From: JACKEQ01 sp041389565
GTDB lineage: Bacteria; Myxococcota_A; UBA796; GCA-2862545
Assembly: GCA_041389565.1 (NCBI GenBank)
Contig: JAWKRP010000032.1
Span: 1-64,000 of the forward strand
Direction of reading: 5' to 3'
DNA: 64,000 nt
Part shown: positions 44,022 to 51,666 of the stretch, piece by piece
Layout of the letters: each line of letters starts with the position of its first letter
Position numbering within the stretch: position 1 is the first letter of the stretch
Notes under the pieces: generated by a model
What the model was told of the DNA's origin: nothing
Seen by the model: only the letters and a program-made list of their open reading frames with translations
Database searches by the model: none
Position numbers and translations under genes: made by a program

Positions 44022-45038
44022 CTACCGACGTGTGACGGGCACGAGCGTCGCGCGGACATGGGCCGGCATCCGGTCGTAGCGGGCCAGCCGGTAGCCGACG
44101 GTGGGCGTCATGTGGTCGCCCCAGTCCTCCACCCCCATGGGCGTCGACCCCATCGAGGCGCGGAAGCTCACGGTGCACGCGGCCAGGCTGTCGGCCCACG
44201 AGCCCCCACGGATGGCCCGGAGCACCTCGAGGTCGGGGCTGTCGGGGCCTCCGCGCGCACTGCCCGCGAAGCGGGGGTCGGGCAGGCCGCGGTACGCCAG
44301 CGCGTCGTACCAGTCGGCCGTCCACTCCCAGACCGTGCCGCACATCCCGTGCAGGCCGTACCCGTTGGGTCGGAGCGACGTCGGGTCCGCGATCTCGAAG
44401 CTCCCGAAGCGGTCGCAGTCGATGTCGCCGGGGTCGGGCGTGCCGTCTCCCCAGGGATAGCGGGACCCGATCCGCCCGCCCCGCGCGGCCTTCTCCCACT
44501 CGGCTTCCGTCGGGAGCCCGTACCACACGGACCCGCCGGACAGGTCGCGCGCGAGCGACTCCGCGTCCTGCCAGCCCACGGCCACCATCGGACGACCGCG
44601 GAGGGAGTAGTGGTTGCGGAGCTTGTCGAAGTTCATGTGCTGGAAGCCGTTCCAGCCCTCGGGCTCGGGCTCAGGCGACCCGTCGACCCAGCCGCGCAGC
44701 CTCGAGTCGTCGTCCCAGGTCATCGGGGCGTCCATCATCCAGAACCCCTCGACCCGCACCGGATGCACGGGCCTCTCGTCGGGGTCGCCGTGCTCCGAGC
44801 CCATCAGGTACGTGCCCGTCGGTACGTATCGCCACACGAGCCCGTGCTCGCGGACCTCCAACCGGTCGAGCACCTCGCGACGCTGCGCCTCCACCCGGGA
44901 GTCGTGCGGAGCGAGCCCCCACGCGCGGTCGAGCGCGGCCGCGGCCAGACGGTCGTCGCCGCCCTCCAGCGCCTGGTCGGCGAGCACCAGCGCTTCGCCC
45001 GGATCGCCGCCGGGACCGAACGCGTCGAGCACGCTCAC
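44022..45038 (-). CDS. FGE/SUMF1-type (formylglycine-generating-like) domain protein
   Basis: 338 residues from a GTG at 45038 that overlaps the radical SAM stop as GTGA. Residues 1-60 look TPR-like (ALVLADQALEGGDDRLAAAALDRAWGL). The FGE-sulfatase fold follows: YVPTGTYLMGSEHGDPDERPVHPV, LPTEAEWEKAARGG, YPWGDG, GTVWEWTADWYD and AIRGGSWAD. The Cys pair used by true formylglycine-generating enzymes near the C-terminus is not seen, so it may be a non-catalytic or EgtB/PvdO-like relative. There is no signal peptide. Coupling to the radical SAM gene suggests a joint maturation pathway. Confidence 0.82.
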   Translation of the reverse strand: MSVLDAFGPGGDPGEALVLADQALEGGDDRLAAAALDRAWGLAPHDSRVEAQRREVLDRLEVREHGLVWRYVPTGTYLMGSEHGDPDERPVHPVRVEGFWMMDAPMTWDDDSRLRGWVDGSPEPEPEGWNGFQHMNFDKLRNHYSLRGRPMVAVGWQDAESLARDLSGGSVWYGLPTEAEWEKAARGGRIGSRYPWGDGTPDPGDIDCDRFGSFEIADPTSLRPNGYGLHGMCGTVWEWTADWYDALAYRGLPDPRFAGSARGGPDSPDLEVLRAIRGGSWADSLAACTVSFRASMGSTPMGVEDWGDHMTPTVGYRLARYDRMPAHVRATLVPVTRR

Positions 45039-46282
45039 CCGACCTCCACGTTCGCCAGCGGGTGGCGACCGCGCCCGGCCTCCCAGGCGTCGAACCACGG
45101 GTCGGGGCCGTCGAGGTCGCCGGAGAAGGCCTTCGCGCGCGCGCGACATCCCCCGCGAAACCCGTTCTGCGACGGAGCCCGCAGGCGTCGGAACGCCTCG
45201 CTGTCGTCCCAGATCTCGCGGAAGGGCCGGTCGCGGACGTTCCCGCCGACGGTCTCGGAACCCAGGAAGCTGCACGGGTTCACGGCGCCCTGGATGTCGA
45301 TGCTGGCCACCAGGTTCGCCGCGCCACACCCCGGCCCCGTGTACGTGCGGGCCTGGGTCGCGACGCGCGACGTGGGCGCGAACGGGTCGATGGCACCGAG
45401 GTCTCCGCACGCCGACAGCCCCTCGAGCGCGTGGCTGTAGTCCGCGAACGACGGCATCTGCGCGGTTCCCGCCGCCCCGACGGGGTAGAGCGGCCGGAAC
45501 ACCGCGGTGTGCGCGCCGAGCTCCCGGGCGAGCCTGGCGGCGCGCTCGGCCTGCGCGTGGTTGGCGTCGGTGAGCGTGAACGCGAGCGTGAACCGCGCGT
45601 GGCGACCGAGCATGCGCAGCTTCTCGCACACCGCATCGAACGTGCCGTCCCCGCGCACCGGGTCGTTCGTCGCGGCGTCTGCACCCTCGAGGCTCACGTT
45701 CAGCCACACGAGGTCGCGCTCTCCGAGCGCCCGCGCCATCGCTTCGTCCAGCAGGAGCGCATTCGTGGTGAGGCACGGATGCAGCCCGTGTGCGAGGGCC
45801 GCATCGAGCACGTCCAGCAGATCCCTGCGGAGCAGAGGCTCTCCGCCCGTGAGCCCGAGCCGGAAGGACCCGAGGGCGGCGAGCTGCGCGAACAGATCGT
45901 CGAGCTCGTGCAGCGCGAGGGGGTTCCGGTGGCGGGGCAGGGGCATCGCGAAGCAGTGCGTGCACGCGAGGTTGCACGCGCCCATCACCTCCAGGTGGAC
46001 CGCGAGCGGGCCCGTGAGGTGCGAGGCGGGCGGCACCACGTCGAGGCGGGTGAGGTCGAGCCGGCCGTCGAGCGTGGCGTGCCCGCGGAGCTCCAGGGCC
46101 TCGAAGACCCCGGTGACGGCGGGCCGATCCCGAGGGTCGGACGCGTCGACGAGGTCGTACACGGGTGTGGTGGCGAGCTGCTCGAGGACCGCCGTGCTCT
46201 CCGCATCGAACGGCAGGTAGCGGCTGGTGGAGCGCTCGAACAGCAGGCTCCCGAAGTGCTGGGGCACGAGCACGGCACTCAT
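45035..46282 (-). CDS. Radical SAM/SPASM-like maturase with PqqD-like N-terminus
   Basis: 415 residues. Residues 5-80 resemble a PqqD-like peptide-recognition fold (GSLLFERSTSRYLPFDAESTAVLEQLA). The radical SAM cluster motif is Cys103-x3-Cys107-x2-Cys110 (CNLACTHCF), followed by LTGGEPLLRRDLLD and the barrel strands. A SPASM/twitch-like C-terminus has GCGAANLVASI, NPCSFLG and GGCRARAKAF, giving Cys ligands for at least one auxiliary cluster. This architecture is typical of RiPP or protein maturases (PqqE, AnSME-like). The ATG at 46282 overlaps the stop of the EVPAGCGG protein, making three tightly coupled genes. Confidence 0.88.
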   Translation of the reverse strand: MSAVLVPQHFGSLLFERSTSRYLPFDAESTAVLEQLATTPVYDLVDASDPRDRPAVTGVFEALELRGHATLDGRLDLTRLDVVPPASHLTGPLAVHLEVMGACNLACTHCFAMPLPRHRNPLALHELDDLFAQLAALGSFRLGLTGGEPLLRRDLLDVLDAALAHGLHPCLTTNALLLDEAMARALGERDLVWLNVSLEGADAATNDPVRGDGTFDAVCEKLRMLGRHARFTLAFTLTDANHAQAERAARLARELGAHTAVFRPLYPVGAAGTAQMPSFADYSHALEGLSACGDLGAIDPFAPTSRVATQARTYTGPGCGAANLVASIDIQGAVNPCSFLGSETVGGNVRDRPFREIWDDSEAFRRLRAPSQNGFRGGCRARAKAFSGDLDGPDPWFDAWEAGRGRHPLANVEVG

Positions 46283-46848
46283 CCGCGCACCTCGAACGTG
46301 CCGCGCAGCCACAGATCGGGCCCGAGCGTGGGCACGACCTGCGCGCCGAGGTTCTCGAGCTGCCGGAACCGCCACTCCCGCGAGCCCAGGTCGACGTCCG
46401 CGCGCGGCGGGGGCTGCCAGTGGTCGTCGCGGAAGCCGGCCTGGCCCCATCCCTCGGTGTGGACGCGGGTCACCCGGGTGTCCGGGCCGGTCACCCACAG
46501 GATCGCGCCCGGATTCAGGTCGCGCCCCGGACCGGCTTCGCGGAGCGCGAGCGCGATGGCGGGTGTGCGCGCGTTCGTCAGGGCCACCGCGATGGTGTGC
46601 GCCCCCGGCTTCAGCGAGAAGCGGCTCCCCACGAACGCACCGTCGATCAGCGCCGTGACCTCACCGTCGGCCGCGACCACGAGCTGGAGCGGTACGCCGT
46701 CGGCTGGATCGCGCCACCTGAGGATCGCGCCGCCACAGCCCGCCGGGACCTCGCAGTGCGAGTACTCCTCGAGGACCAGGCGCGGCGAGTGTTTCGCGAA
46801 GCGATGCAGCGTGTTGAGCTCGAGCTCGGGGTCGTCGTCGCCCGCCAC
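46279..46848 (-). CDS. Unknown protein with EVPAGCGG motif, possible substrate or partner of the radical SAM enzyme
   Basis: 189 residues from a GTG at 46848 with GGAGG seven bases upstream. A short helical start (ELELNTLHRFAKHSPRLVLEEY) leads into HCEVPAGCGGAILRW (31-45), with Cys32 and Cys38. The remainder is beta-rich (LQLVVAADGEVTALIDGAFVG, LKPGAHTIAVAL) and ends VVPTLGPDLWLRGTFEVRG. There is no signal peptide or transmembrane helix. I do not recognise a named family. First in the cassette and translationally coupled to the radical SAM gene, it is the best candidate for a modified protein or recognition partner. Confidence 0.65.
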   Translation of the reverse strand: MAGDDDPELELNTLHRFAKHSPRLVLEEYSHCEVPAGCGGAILRWRDPADGVPLQLVVAADGEVTALIDGAFVGSRFSLKPGAHTIAVALTNARTPAIALALREAGPGRDLNPGAILWVTGPDTRVTRVHTEGWGQAGFRDDHWQPPPRADVDLGSREWRFRQLENLGAQVVPTLGPDLWLRGTFEVRG

Positions 46849-46895
46849 GTGCGAACCTCCCGTGCGTCAGGCTACACCAACCCCTGGAGGCGCGG

Positions 46896-47597
46896 ATGTT
46901 CTGGATCGCTGCGGCACTGGCGCACACCTGCGAGGACGTCGAGCTGGCCGAGATCGTCGATCGGCCCGCACCCGCCGTGGTGATCCTCGGCGAGCGGCAC
47001 GGCTCGAAGGACGACATGAAGCGCGCGCTCTCCGTGGTCGAAGCGCTCGCGGCGCGCGGTCCGGTCACGCTCGCGATGGAGGCCGTTCACGAGTCGAACC
47101 AGGGCGTGCTCGAGCAGTACGTGAGCGGTGAGGTGAAGACCGGAAAGCTGCCCGACGCCCTGCACTGGAGCAAGACCTGGGGGTTCCCCTGGAAGCCCTA
47201 CAAGAAGCTCGTGACGGCCGGGAAGCGCGGCATCCCGGTGGTCGCTGCGGGTCTCGACCTCGGCAAGAAGCCCGACGGCATCGAGATCGAGCTGCCCGAG
47301 GGCTACGACGCGTTCCTCGCGAAGTCGATGGAAGGGCACATGCACCAGATGTCCGAGGAGATTCGCGCCCGGTTCGCGACCTCCATGGCCTGGCGCGACT
47401 TCCGGATCGGCGAGCTGGCCGTGAAGGGGTGGAGCGGAGAGGGCTACCTCGTCATCCTGGTCGGGCGCGGGCACGTGGAAGGGGGCATGGGCACGAACTG
47501 GCAGGTGCCGAAGCTCGTGGAGGCGCCCGTGTTCAGCGTGGTGTTGAACCACGACGACGCGCGCTGCCTCGAAGGAGACCGCGTTTGGAGCGACTAG
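46896..47597 (+). CDS. ChaN-like (haem-binding uptake family) protein
   Basis: 233 residues. A short hydrophobic N-terminus (MFWIAAALAHTC) may be a signal peptide. The family hallmark is VVILGERHGSKDDMKRALSVVEAL, as in ChaN/TraB-fold proteins, with LAMEAVHESNQGVLEQYVSG and, near the C-terminus, YLVILVGRGHVEGGMG, which carries the second His region. ChaN binds haem dimers at the outer membrane in Campylobacter; haem binding here is only inferred from family. GGAGG precedes the ATG. The gene overlaps the next one by 13 bases. Confidence 0.8.
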   Translation: MFWIAAALAHTCEDVELAEIVDRPAPAVVILGERHGSKDDMKRALSVVEALAARGPVTLAMEAVHESNQGVLEQYVSGEVKTGKLPDALHWSKTWGFPWKPYKKLVTAGKRGIPVVAAGLDLGKKPDGIEIELPEGYDAFLAKSMEGHMHQMSEEIRARFATSMAWRDFRIGELAVKGWSGEGYLVILVGRGHVEGGMGTNWQVPKLVEAPVFSVVLNHDDARCLEGDRVWSD

Positions 47598-48295
47598 GCC
47601 TGCACCACGAGTACCTGCTGTTCGCGCTGCAGGACGTGACGGGGAAGTCGCTCGTGGGCGGCTTCGAGGCGTCCTACGCGCTCGCGGGCGCGCTCGTCGC
47701 GGAGATGCAGGTGCGCGACCGCCTCGTGGCCGTGAAGGCCAACGTGTTCGGGCTGCGTCCCGGTCCGTTCTCACCAGGCGCGCTCGGCATGGCCGAAGGC
47801 CGCCTCGAAGGCCAGCAGATCTCGATGAAGCGGTGCATGGGCCGCATCACGCAGCACTGGTTCTCGTCCATCGGTCCCATCCGCGTGGCGGCGCTCTCCG
47901 AGCTCGTGCAGGTGGGCGCGCTCGAGCCCACGCAGGACACCTTCCTGTTCATCCCGTGGCGCATGCGGTACCCGGAGGCCGATCCCCGCTTCGAGGACGC
48001 CGCGCGCCAGCGCCTCCGGTCCCACCTGGAGACGCGGGGGGACGGGGACGCCCCGGAGCCCGACGACCTGCTCCTGTCGCTCCTGAGGGTCACGAAGCTG
48101 CTCGGCAACGTGTGGTCCGAAGCCGAGCTCGAGCGGCTGAAGCCGGCGATCGACGCGCGGACCCAGCGTGCACCGGTCGGGCAGATCGTGAAGGAGCTCG
48201 TTCGCGAGGCCGAAGCGGCTGCAGCGGCGACCGGGGCTGCCTACACGTGCCCTGCGGCGTTCCGGGACGACCTCGACGCCGATCCGCCCATCTAA
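47585..48295 (+). CDS. GPP34 (GOLPH3-like) domain protein
   Basis: 236 residues from a TTG at 47585, supported by AAGGAG seven bases upstream inside the previous gene. LGLHHEYLLFALQDVTGK and GGFEASYALAGALVAEM at the start are the GPP34 signature. The C-terminal half is helical (DDLLLSLLRVTKLLGNVW, VGQIVKELVREAEAAA). Eukaryotic GOLPH3 binds PI4P on Golgi membranes; the bacterial role is unsettled. Only Actinobacteria and some deltaproteobacteria commonly carry it, as far as I recall. Translational coupling to the ChaN-like gene is notable. Confidence 0.82.
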   Translation: MERLGLHHEYLLFALQDVTGKSLVGGFEASYALAGALVAEMQVRDRLVAVKANVFGLRPGPFSPGALGMAEGRLEGQQISMKRCMGRITQHWFSSIGPIRVAALSELVQVGALEPTQDTFLFIPWRMRYPEADPRFEDAARQRLRSHLETRGDGDAPEPDDLLLSLLRVTKLLGNVWSEAELERLKPAIDARTQRAPVGQIVKELVREAEAAAAATGAAYTCPAAFRDDLDADPPI

Positions 48296-48346
48296 AAGCC
48301 CGTCGCGCATTGCGTGGCGGACTCCTCCCGTGCCCAGCCGAAGGCG

Positions 48347-48364
48347 GTGCCCGTGCCCGTGCCC
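48347..48364. repeat. (GTGCCC)3 hexamer repeat, left arm of an inverted pair
   Basis: Three GTGCCC units, with a further single unit at 48330. It is the inverted counterpart of the five GGGCAC units at 48634-48663, and the two enclose the transposase remnant. Confidence 0.9.
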
Positions 48365-48366
48365 GT

Positions 48367-48632
48367 TCAGGCTGGCAGGGGCGCTCGGGCTCGCCAGAGC
48401 TTGAGGAGGTTGTGGACCACGATGATCTGGTCTTCCGTCGCGACGACCTGCCCGTTGAACCCCTGAATGAAGCCTCCCGGTGCTCCATGATCCGGCTCTC
48501 CGGATCGGTGAAGTCGTGCTGCGCTTTGGGGTGCACGGTTCCATTCGCGTGGTGACGGATGATGTCCAGTAGATCACCGCTCTGAAACGCCGTCGATCCC
48601 CCGTCTGAGAGGACGCTCCCGACGTCCTGAAT
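48367..48632 (-). pseudogene. Frameshifted, internally deleted transposase remnant (IS1182-like)
   Basis: Read on the minus strand from 48632, one frame gives GSTAFQSGDLLDIIRHHANG, then HPKAQHDFTDPESRIMEH. After a frameshift near 48480 the adjacent frame gives GGFIQGFNGQVVATEDQIIV, VHNLLKLWRAR and a stop at 48367-48369. The DPESRIM...GFIQGYNAQ...QIIV block is typical of IS1182-type transposases, and HNLLKLWR resembles their C-terminal end, so the catalytic centre between them is deleted. Base composition is visibly less GC-rich than its neighbours. This remnant and its flanks are all that the 404 bases between 48296 and 48699 hold. Confidence 0.75.
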
Positions 48633-48633
48633 C

Positions 48634-48663
48634 GGGCACGGGCACGGGCACGGGCACGGGCAC
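48634..48663. repeat. (GGGCAC)5 hexamer repeat, right arm of an inverted pair
   Basis: Five perfect tandem GGGCAC units. With the inverted copy at 48347-48364 it could fold the 269-bp segment between them into a large stem-loop. Confidence 0.9.
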
Positions 48664-48699
48664 GGAAGGAGCCTGGAGCGTGCTATGCGCGACGGGCTC

Positions 48700-49260
48700 C
48701 TAACGCGGGGCGAACAGGAGCTCGACGTCCGCGAGGACCTCGTCGGGATGGGCTCCGACGATGATCTTGTCGTTGTACTCGAGCACGACCTTGCCCTCCT
48801 GGTTCAGGACGCGGGTGCGGCGCTTCGGGTACTGCGCGCCGCGTTCTTCGATCGCGCCGTAGTACAGGGCCAGCTGGCGGTCGTCGTCGCGCCAGATCTC
48901 GTACGGGAAGCCCTGGGCCTCGACCCAGGCGCGGTTCGTCTCGACGTCGGTGAACGACACGCCGACGATGTGCACCCCGAGGCGGTCGAACGACTCGAAC
49001 GCGTCGCGGTAGCCGCAGCCCTCGACCGTGCACCCCGACGTGTTGGCGGCCGGGAAGAACCACAGGACCGTGGGATGCCCGATGAGGTCGGCCTGATCCC
49101 GCGGTGACCCGTCGTGGGCGGTGGCGCGGAAGCCCGGGATCAGCGGACGCTGCTCGGCGGGACGGGTGCCGTGGAGCATCGCGTCGACATCGACGGGAGG
49201 CGGGGGCGCCGGCTTCTTGCAGCCAGCGGAGGCGAGGAGCACGCACAGGACGAATCGCAT
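48700..49260 (-). CDS. Peroxiredoxin-family (BCP-like) lipoprotein
   Basis: 186 residues with a lipobox (LLASAGC, Cys14), so it is probably anchored outside the cytoplasm, unlike most BCP enzymes. The thioredoxin-fold core has GHPTVLWFFPAANTSGCTVEGCGYRD, with the peroxidatic Cys in SGCT and a resolving-type Cys five residues later, then VGVSFTDVETNRAW. It ends VLADVELLFAPR. It should reduce peroxides using a periplasmic thiol donor. The ATG at 49260 has no Shine-Dalgarno but has TATGCT five bases upstream. Confidence 0.86.
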   Translation of the reverse strand: MRFVLCVLLASAGCKKPAPPPPVDVDAMLHGTRPAEQRPLIPGFRATAHDGSPRDQADLIGHPTVLWFFPAANTSGCTVEGCGYRDAFESFDRLGVHIVGVSFTDVETNRAWVEAQGFPYEIWRDDDRQLALYYGAIEERGAQYPKRRTRVLNQEGKVVLEYNDKIIVGAHPDEVLADVELLFAPR

Positions 49261-49265
49261 GCGGA

Positions 49266-49271
49266 AGCATA
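49266..49271 (-). promoter_or_regulatory. Candidate -10 hexamer for the peroxiredoxin gene
   Basis: Minus-strand TATGCT, then TCCGC, then the ATG at 49260. No Shine-Dalgarno is present. No clear -35 is found in the 53-bp divergent gap. Confidence 0.42.
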
Positions 49272-49313
49272 CGCAACCGGGGCGCTGCGGGCTATTCGGG
49301 AGCCGGAGGTCGC

Positions 49314-49706
49314 ATGGAGCCCGCCACCCATCCAGGAATCGACCGGAGCCTCTCGGGGCGCCCGCTCACCCTCGAGTCGGGGCGGGCCGTGGTGCAGCTC
49401 GACACGATCCCGGCGATGCGGGCCGACGACCAGGGCCTCGTGCACGGGGGCTTCGTGTTCTCGGCGGCCGACTACGCCGCCATGCTCGCGGTGAACGACC
49501 CCCACGTCGTGCTCGGCTCCGCAGAGGTGCGCTTCACCGCCCCCGTGCGTGTGGGCGAGTCGGTGGTGCTCACCGCTGAGGTCGGCGAGGCGAAGGGGCG
49601 CAAGCGCGAGGTGTCCGTGAGCGGCACGGTCGGTGAGCGTGCCGTGCTGGAGGGCACGTTCACGGCCTTCGTGCTCGACCGCCACGTGCTGGAGGGCCCG
49701 CGGTGA
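49314..49706 (+). CDS. Hotdog-fold thioesterase (PaaI-like)
   Basis: 130 residues with GGAGG before the ATG. The hotdog helix and strand pattern is clear: GLVHGGFVFSAADYAAMLAVND, then SAEVRFTAPVRVGESVVLTAEV and REVSVSGTVGERAVLEGTFTAFVLD. The HGGF turn matches the active-site turn of PaaI/YbgC-like acyl-CoA thioesterases. The substrate is unknown. The stop overlaps the sulfatase-like gene's GTG as GTGA, so these are the first two genes of a six-gene run reaching 54484. Confidence 0.82.
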   Translation: MEPATHPGIDRSLSGRPLTLESGRAVVQLDTIPAMRADDQGLVHGGFVFSAADYAAMLAVNDPHVVLGSAEVRFTAPVRVGESVVLTAEVGEAKGRKREVSVSGTVGERAVLEGTFTAFVLDRHVLEGPR

Positions 49707-51325
49707 GGAGGGCTGTCGTCGTCGGTGTGGCCGTGGGCGCCCTGGCGCTCGCCGGTGTGGGGGCGCTCGCGATGTTCGGCGGGTCCCGGGCGAACGCGCA
49801 CCCGAACGTGCTGATCGTGCTCTGGGACACCGTGCGCGCCGACCACCTGAGCGTGTACGGCCACGAGGCCGACACCACCCCCTCCCTGCGTGCGTTCGCG
49901 GAGAGCGCCGTCGTCTACGAGAAGACCGTCGCGCCCGGCATGTGGACGGTCCCGAGCCACGGCTCGATGTTCACGGGCCTCCCGCCGTCGACCCATGGCG
50001 CCTCGTTCGAGTGGCGCTGGCTCGATGCGCACCACGTCACGCTCGCCGAGCACTTCAAGGAGCAGGGCTACGACACGTTCGCGTTCTCGGCGAACCCGAA
50101 CCTGTCGCGTCGCGGTGCGAACCTGCTGCAGGGCTTCGACGTCATCCAGACGAGCTGGGGAGGCCAGTGGTGGCCGCTCGTGCGCCAGGCGACGCGTCGG
50201 AAGCTGCTCCCGAAGGATGCCTCCACCGAGATCTCGCTCGCATATCGCGGCCGGCGGCCCGGAAACCCCTACTACAACGGGGCTCCCGCGGCGGGAAAGG
50301 CGCTGTTCCGCTGGCTCGACGGGCGCGAGACCGACGGCCCGTGGCTCGCGTACCTGAACTACATGGAGGCCCACAAGCCGCGGGTGCCCCAGCTGAAGCA
50401 CCGCCGCGCCGTGATGGACGAAGCGCGCCACGACCTCTCGCTCCAGACCGACGTGACGTTCCTGCACCAGCTGGCGTACGGCTACCACCAGCTCGAGTAC
50501 ACGCCCGAGGAGATCGAAGCGGCGCGATCGGTGTACGACGCCTGCATCCGCGAGCTCGACGAGTACACCCAGCGCGTGTTCGACGGCCTCGAGGAGCGCG
50601 GCATGCTCGACGACACCATCATCGTGGTGACGAGCGACCACGGCGAGACCCTCGGTGAGCACCACCGGTTCGGGCACCGCTACGGCATGTACCAGACGCT
50701 CCTGCACGTGCCGCTGCTCGTGCGGTACCCGAAGCGCCTGAAGCCGGCGCGCGTGTCGGAGCCCGTCACCACGCAGGACCTGTTCGCCACGCTCACCGAC
50801 CTCGCGGAGGTCCCGCCCGCGCCGACCGCGAAGTACTCGCAGTCGCTGCTGGGCACCGTGCACGAGGCGCTGTTCTCGGAGGTGCTGAGCTTCGACCTCG
50901 CCGGGTTCCAGCTCGTGCGGCGGGCGTACCCGGCCATCCCCCCGGAAGGCTGGGCGCACACGTTCCGCTCGGTCCGTGCGGGGGATCTGAAGCTCATCGT
51001 GGACGACGAAGACCACGCGGAGCTGTACGACCTCGAGACCGACCCCATGGAGACCGAAGACCTCGCGGAGGCCCGTCCGGCCGACGTGGAAGCGCTGCGC
51101 GGCCGGATGACCGCCCACTGGGCCGAGATCCCGCCGTACGACCGCGAGGCCCGCACCGAGGAAGACCGTCCGGCCGCCCTGTCTCGCAAGGAGAAGGCGA
51201 TGCTCGAGGTGCTCGGGTACGTCTCGGACGACGAAGGCGACGACGGCGACGGTACGCCGGACGACGAGCTGCCCGACGACGGGCCCGTAGGCGACACCCC
51301 ACCGGACGACGAGCCCTCCGACTGA
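49703..51325 (+). CDS. Membrane-anchored sulfatase-family protein with Thr at the nucleophile position
   Basis: 540 residues. An N-terminal hydrophobic anchor (VVGVAVGALALAGVGALAMF) precedes the alkaline-phosphatase/sulfatase fold: NVLIVLWDTVRADHLSVYG, the nucleophile block and TSDHGETLGEHHRFGH. In canonical sulfatases the nucleophile block is C/S-x-P-S-R; here it is Thr82-V-P-S-His86. A formylglycine cannot form on Thr, but Thr can act directly as the nucleophile, as in LtaS and phosphonate or phosphodiester hydrolases. The C-terminus is an acidic low-complexity tail (DDEGDDGDGTPDDELPDD). The GTG at 49703 overlaps the thioesterase stop. Confidence 0.85.
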   Translation: MRRAVVVGVAVGALALAGVGALAMFGGSRANAHPNVLIVLWDTVRADHLSVYGHEADTTPSLRAFAESAVVYEKTVAPGMWTVPSHGSMFTGLPPSTHGASFEWRWLDAHHVTLAEHFKEQGYDTFAFSANPNLSRRGANLLQGFDVIQTSWGGQWWPLVRQATRRKLLPKDASTEISLAYRGRRPGNPYYNGAPAAGKALFRWLDGRETDGPWLAYLNYMEAHKPRVPQLKHRRAVMDEARHDLSLQTDVTFLHQLAYGYHQLEYTPEEIEAARSVYDACIRELDEYTQRVFDGLEERGMLDDTIIVVTSDHGETLGEHHRFGHRYGMYQTLLHVPLLVRYPKRLKPARVSEPVTTQDLFATLTDLAEVPPAPTAKYSQSLLGTVHEALFSEVLSFDLAGFQLVRRAYPAIPPEGWAHTFRSVRAGDLKLIVDDEDHAELYDLETDPMETEDLAEARPADVEALRGRMTAHWAEIPPYDREARTEEDRPAALSRKEKAMLEVLGYVSDDEGDDGDGTPDDELPDDGPVGDTPPDDEPSD

Positions 51326-51657
51326 TGCGCGCCGTGTGCCTGTCGTGCGGGGCCCTCAAGTGGGGAGCGCTCACCGCGTGCAGGGAGTGTGGCGTGCGCC
51401 CGGCGACGCCCGAGGAGCAGGGCCGGGCGCTGGCGGCGAGCGAGGATCACTTCGACGCAGACGGGCTCGCAGCGCTCGCGGAGCGCGTGAGGGCCGGCGG
51501 AGCGGTCGATCTCGACGCCGACCTCGTGGCCGAGCTGTCGTCCCATGCCGCGAGCGTGCGGGTCCCGCCGCTCGGGTTCGTGTTGATGGTGGTCGGAGTC
51601 CCGTTCGCGGTCGCGGTGGTGCTCGGAGTCCTCGCGATCGCGCTCCTCGCCGGATAG
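51325..51657 (+). CDS. Zinc-ribbon membrane protein
   Basis: 110 residues. An N-terminal zinc ribbon (CLSCGALKWGALTACRECG, CxxC...CxxC at about 5-24) is followed by a short helical domain and a C-terminal transmembrane helix (VLMVVGVPFAVAVVLGVLAIALL). The ATG overlaps the sulfatase-like stop by one base (TGATG). No family is known to me. The plan, soluble zinc module plus tail anchor, is like other small membrane genes in this window. Confidence 0.7.
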   Translation: MRAVCLSCGALKWGALTACRECGVRPATPEEQGRALAASEDHFDADGLAALAERVRAGGAVDLDADLVAELSSHAASVRVPPLGFVLMVVGVPFAVAVVLGVLAIALLAG

Positions 51658-51666
51658 CGGGCCGGA

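Noticed and set aside
44022..45038. The FGE-like protein as the activator of the sulfatase at 49703
   Set aside because: That sulfatase has Thr, not Cys or Ser, at the site, and the Cys pair of true FGE is not seen.
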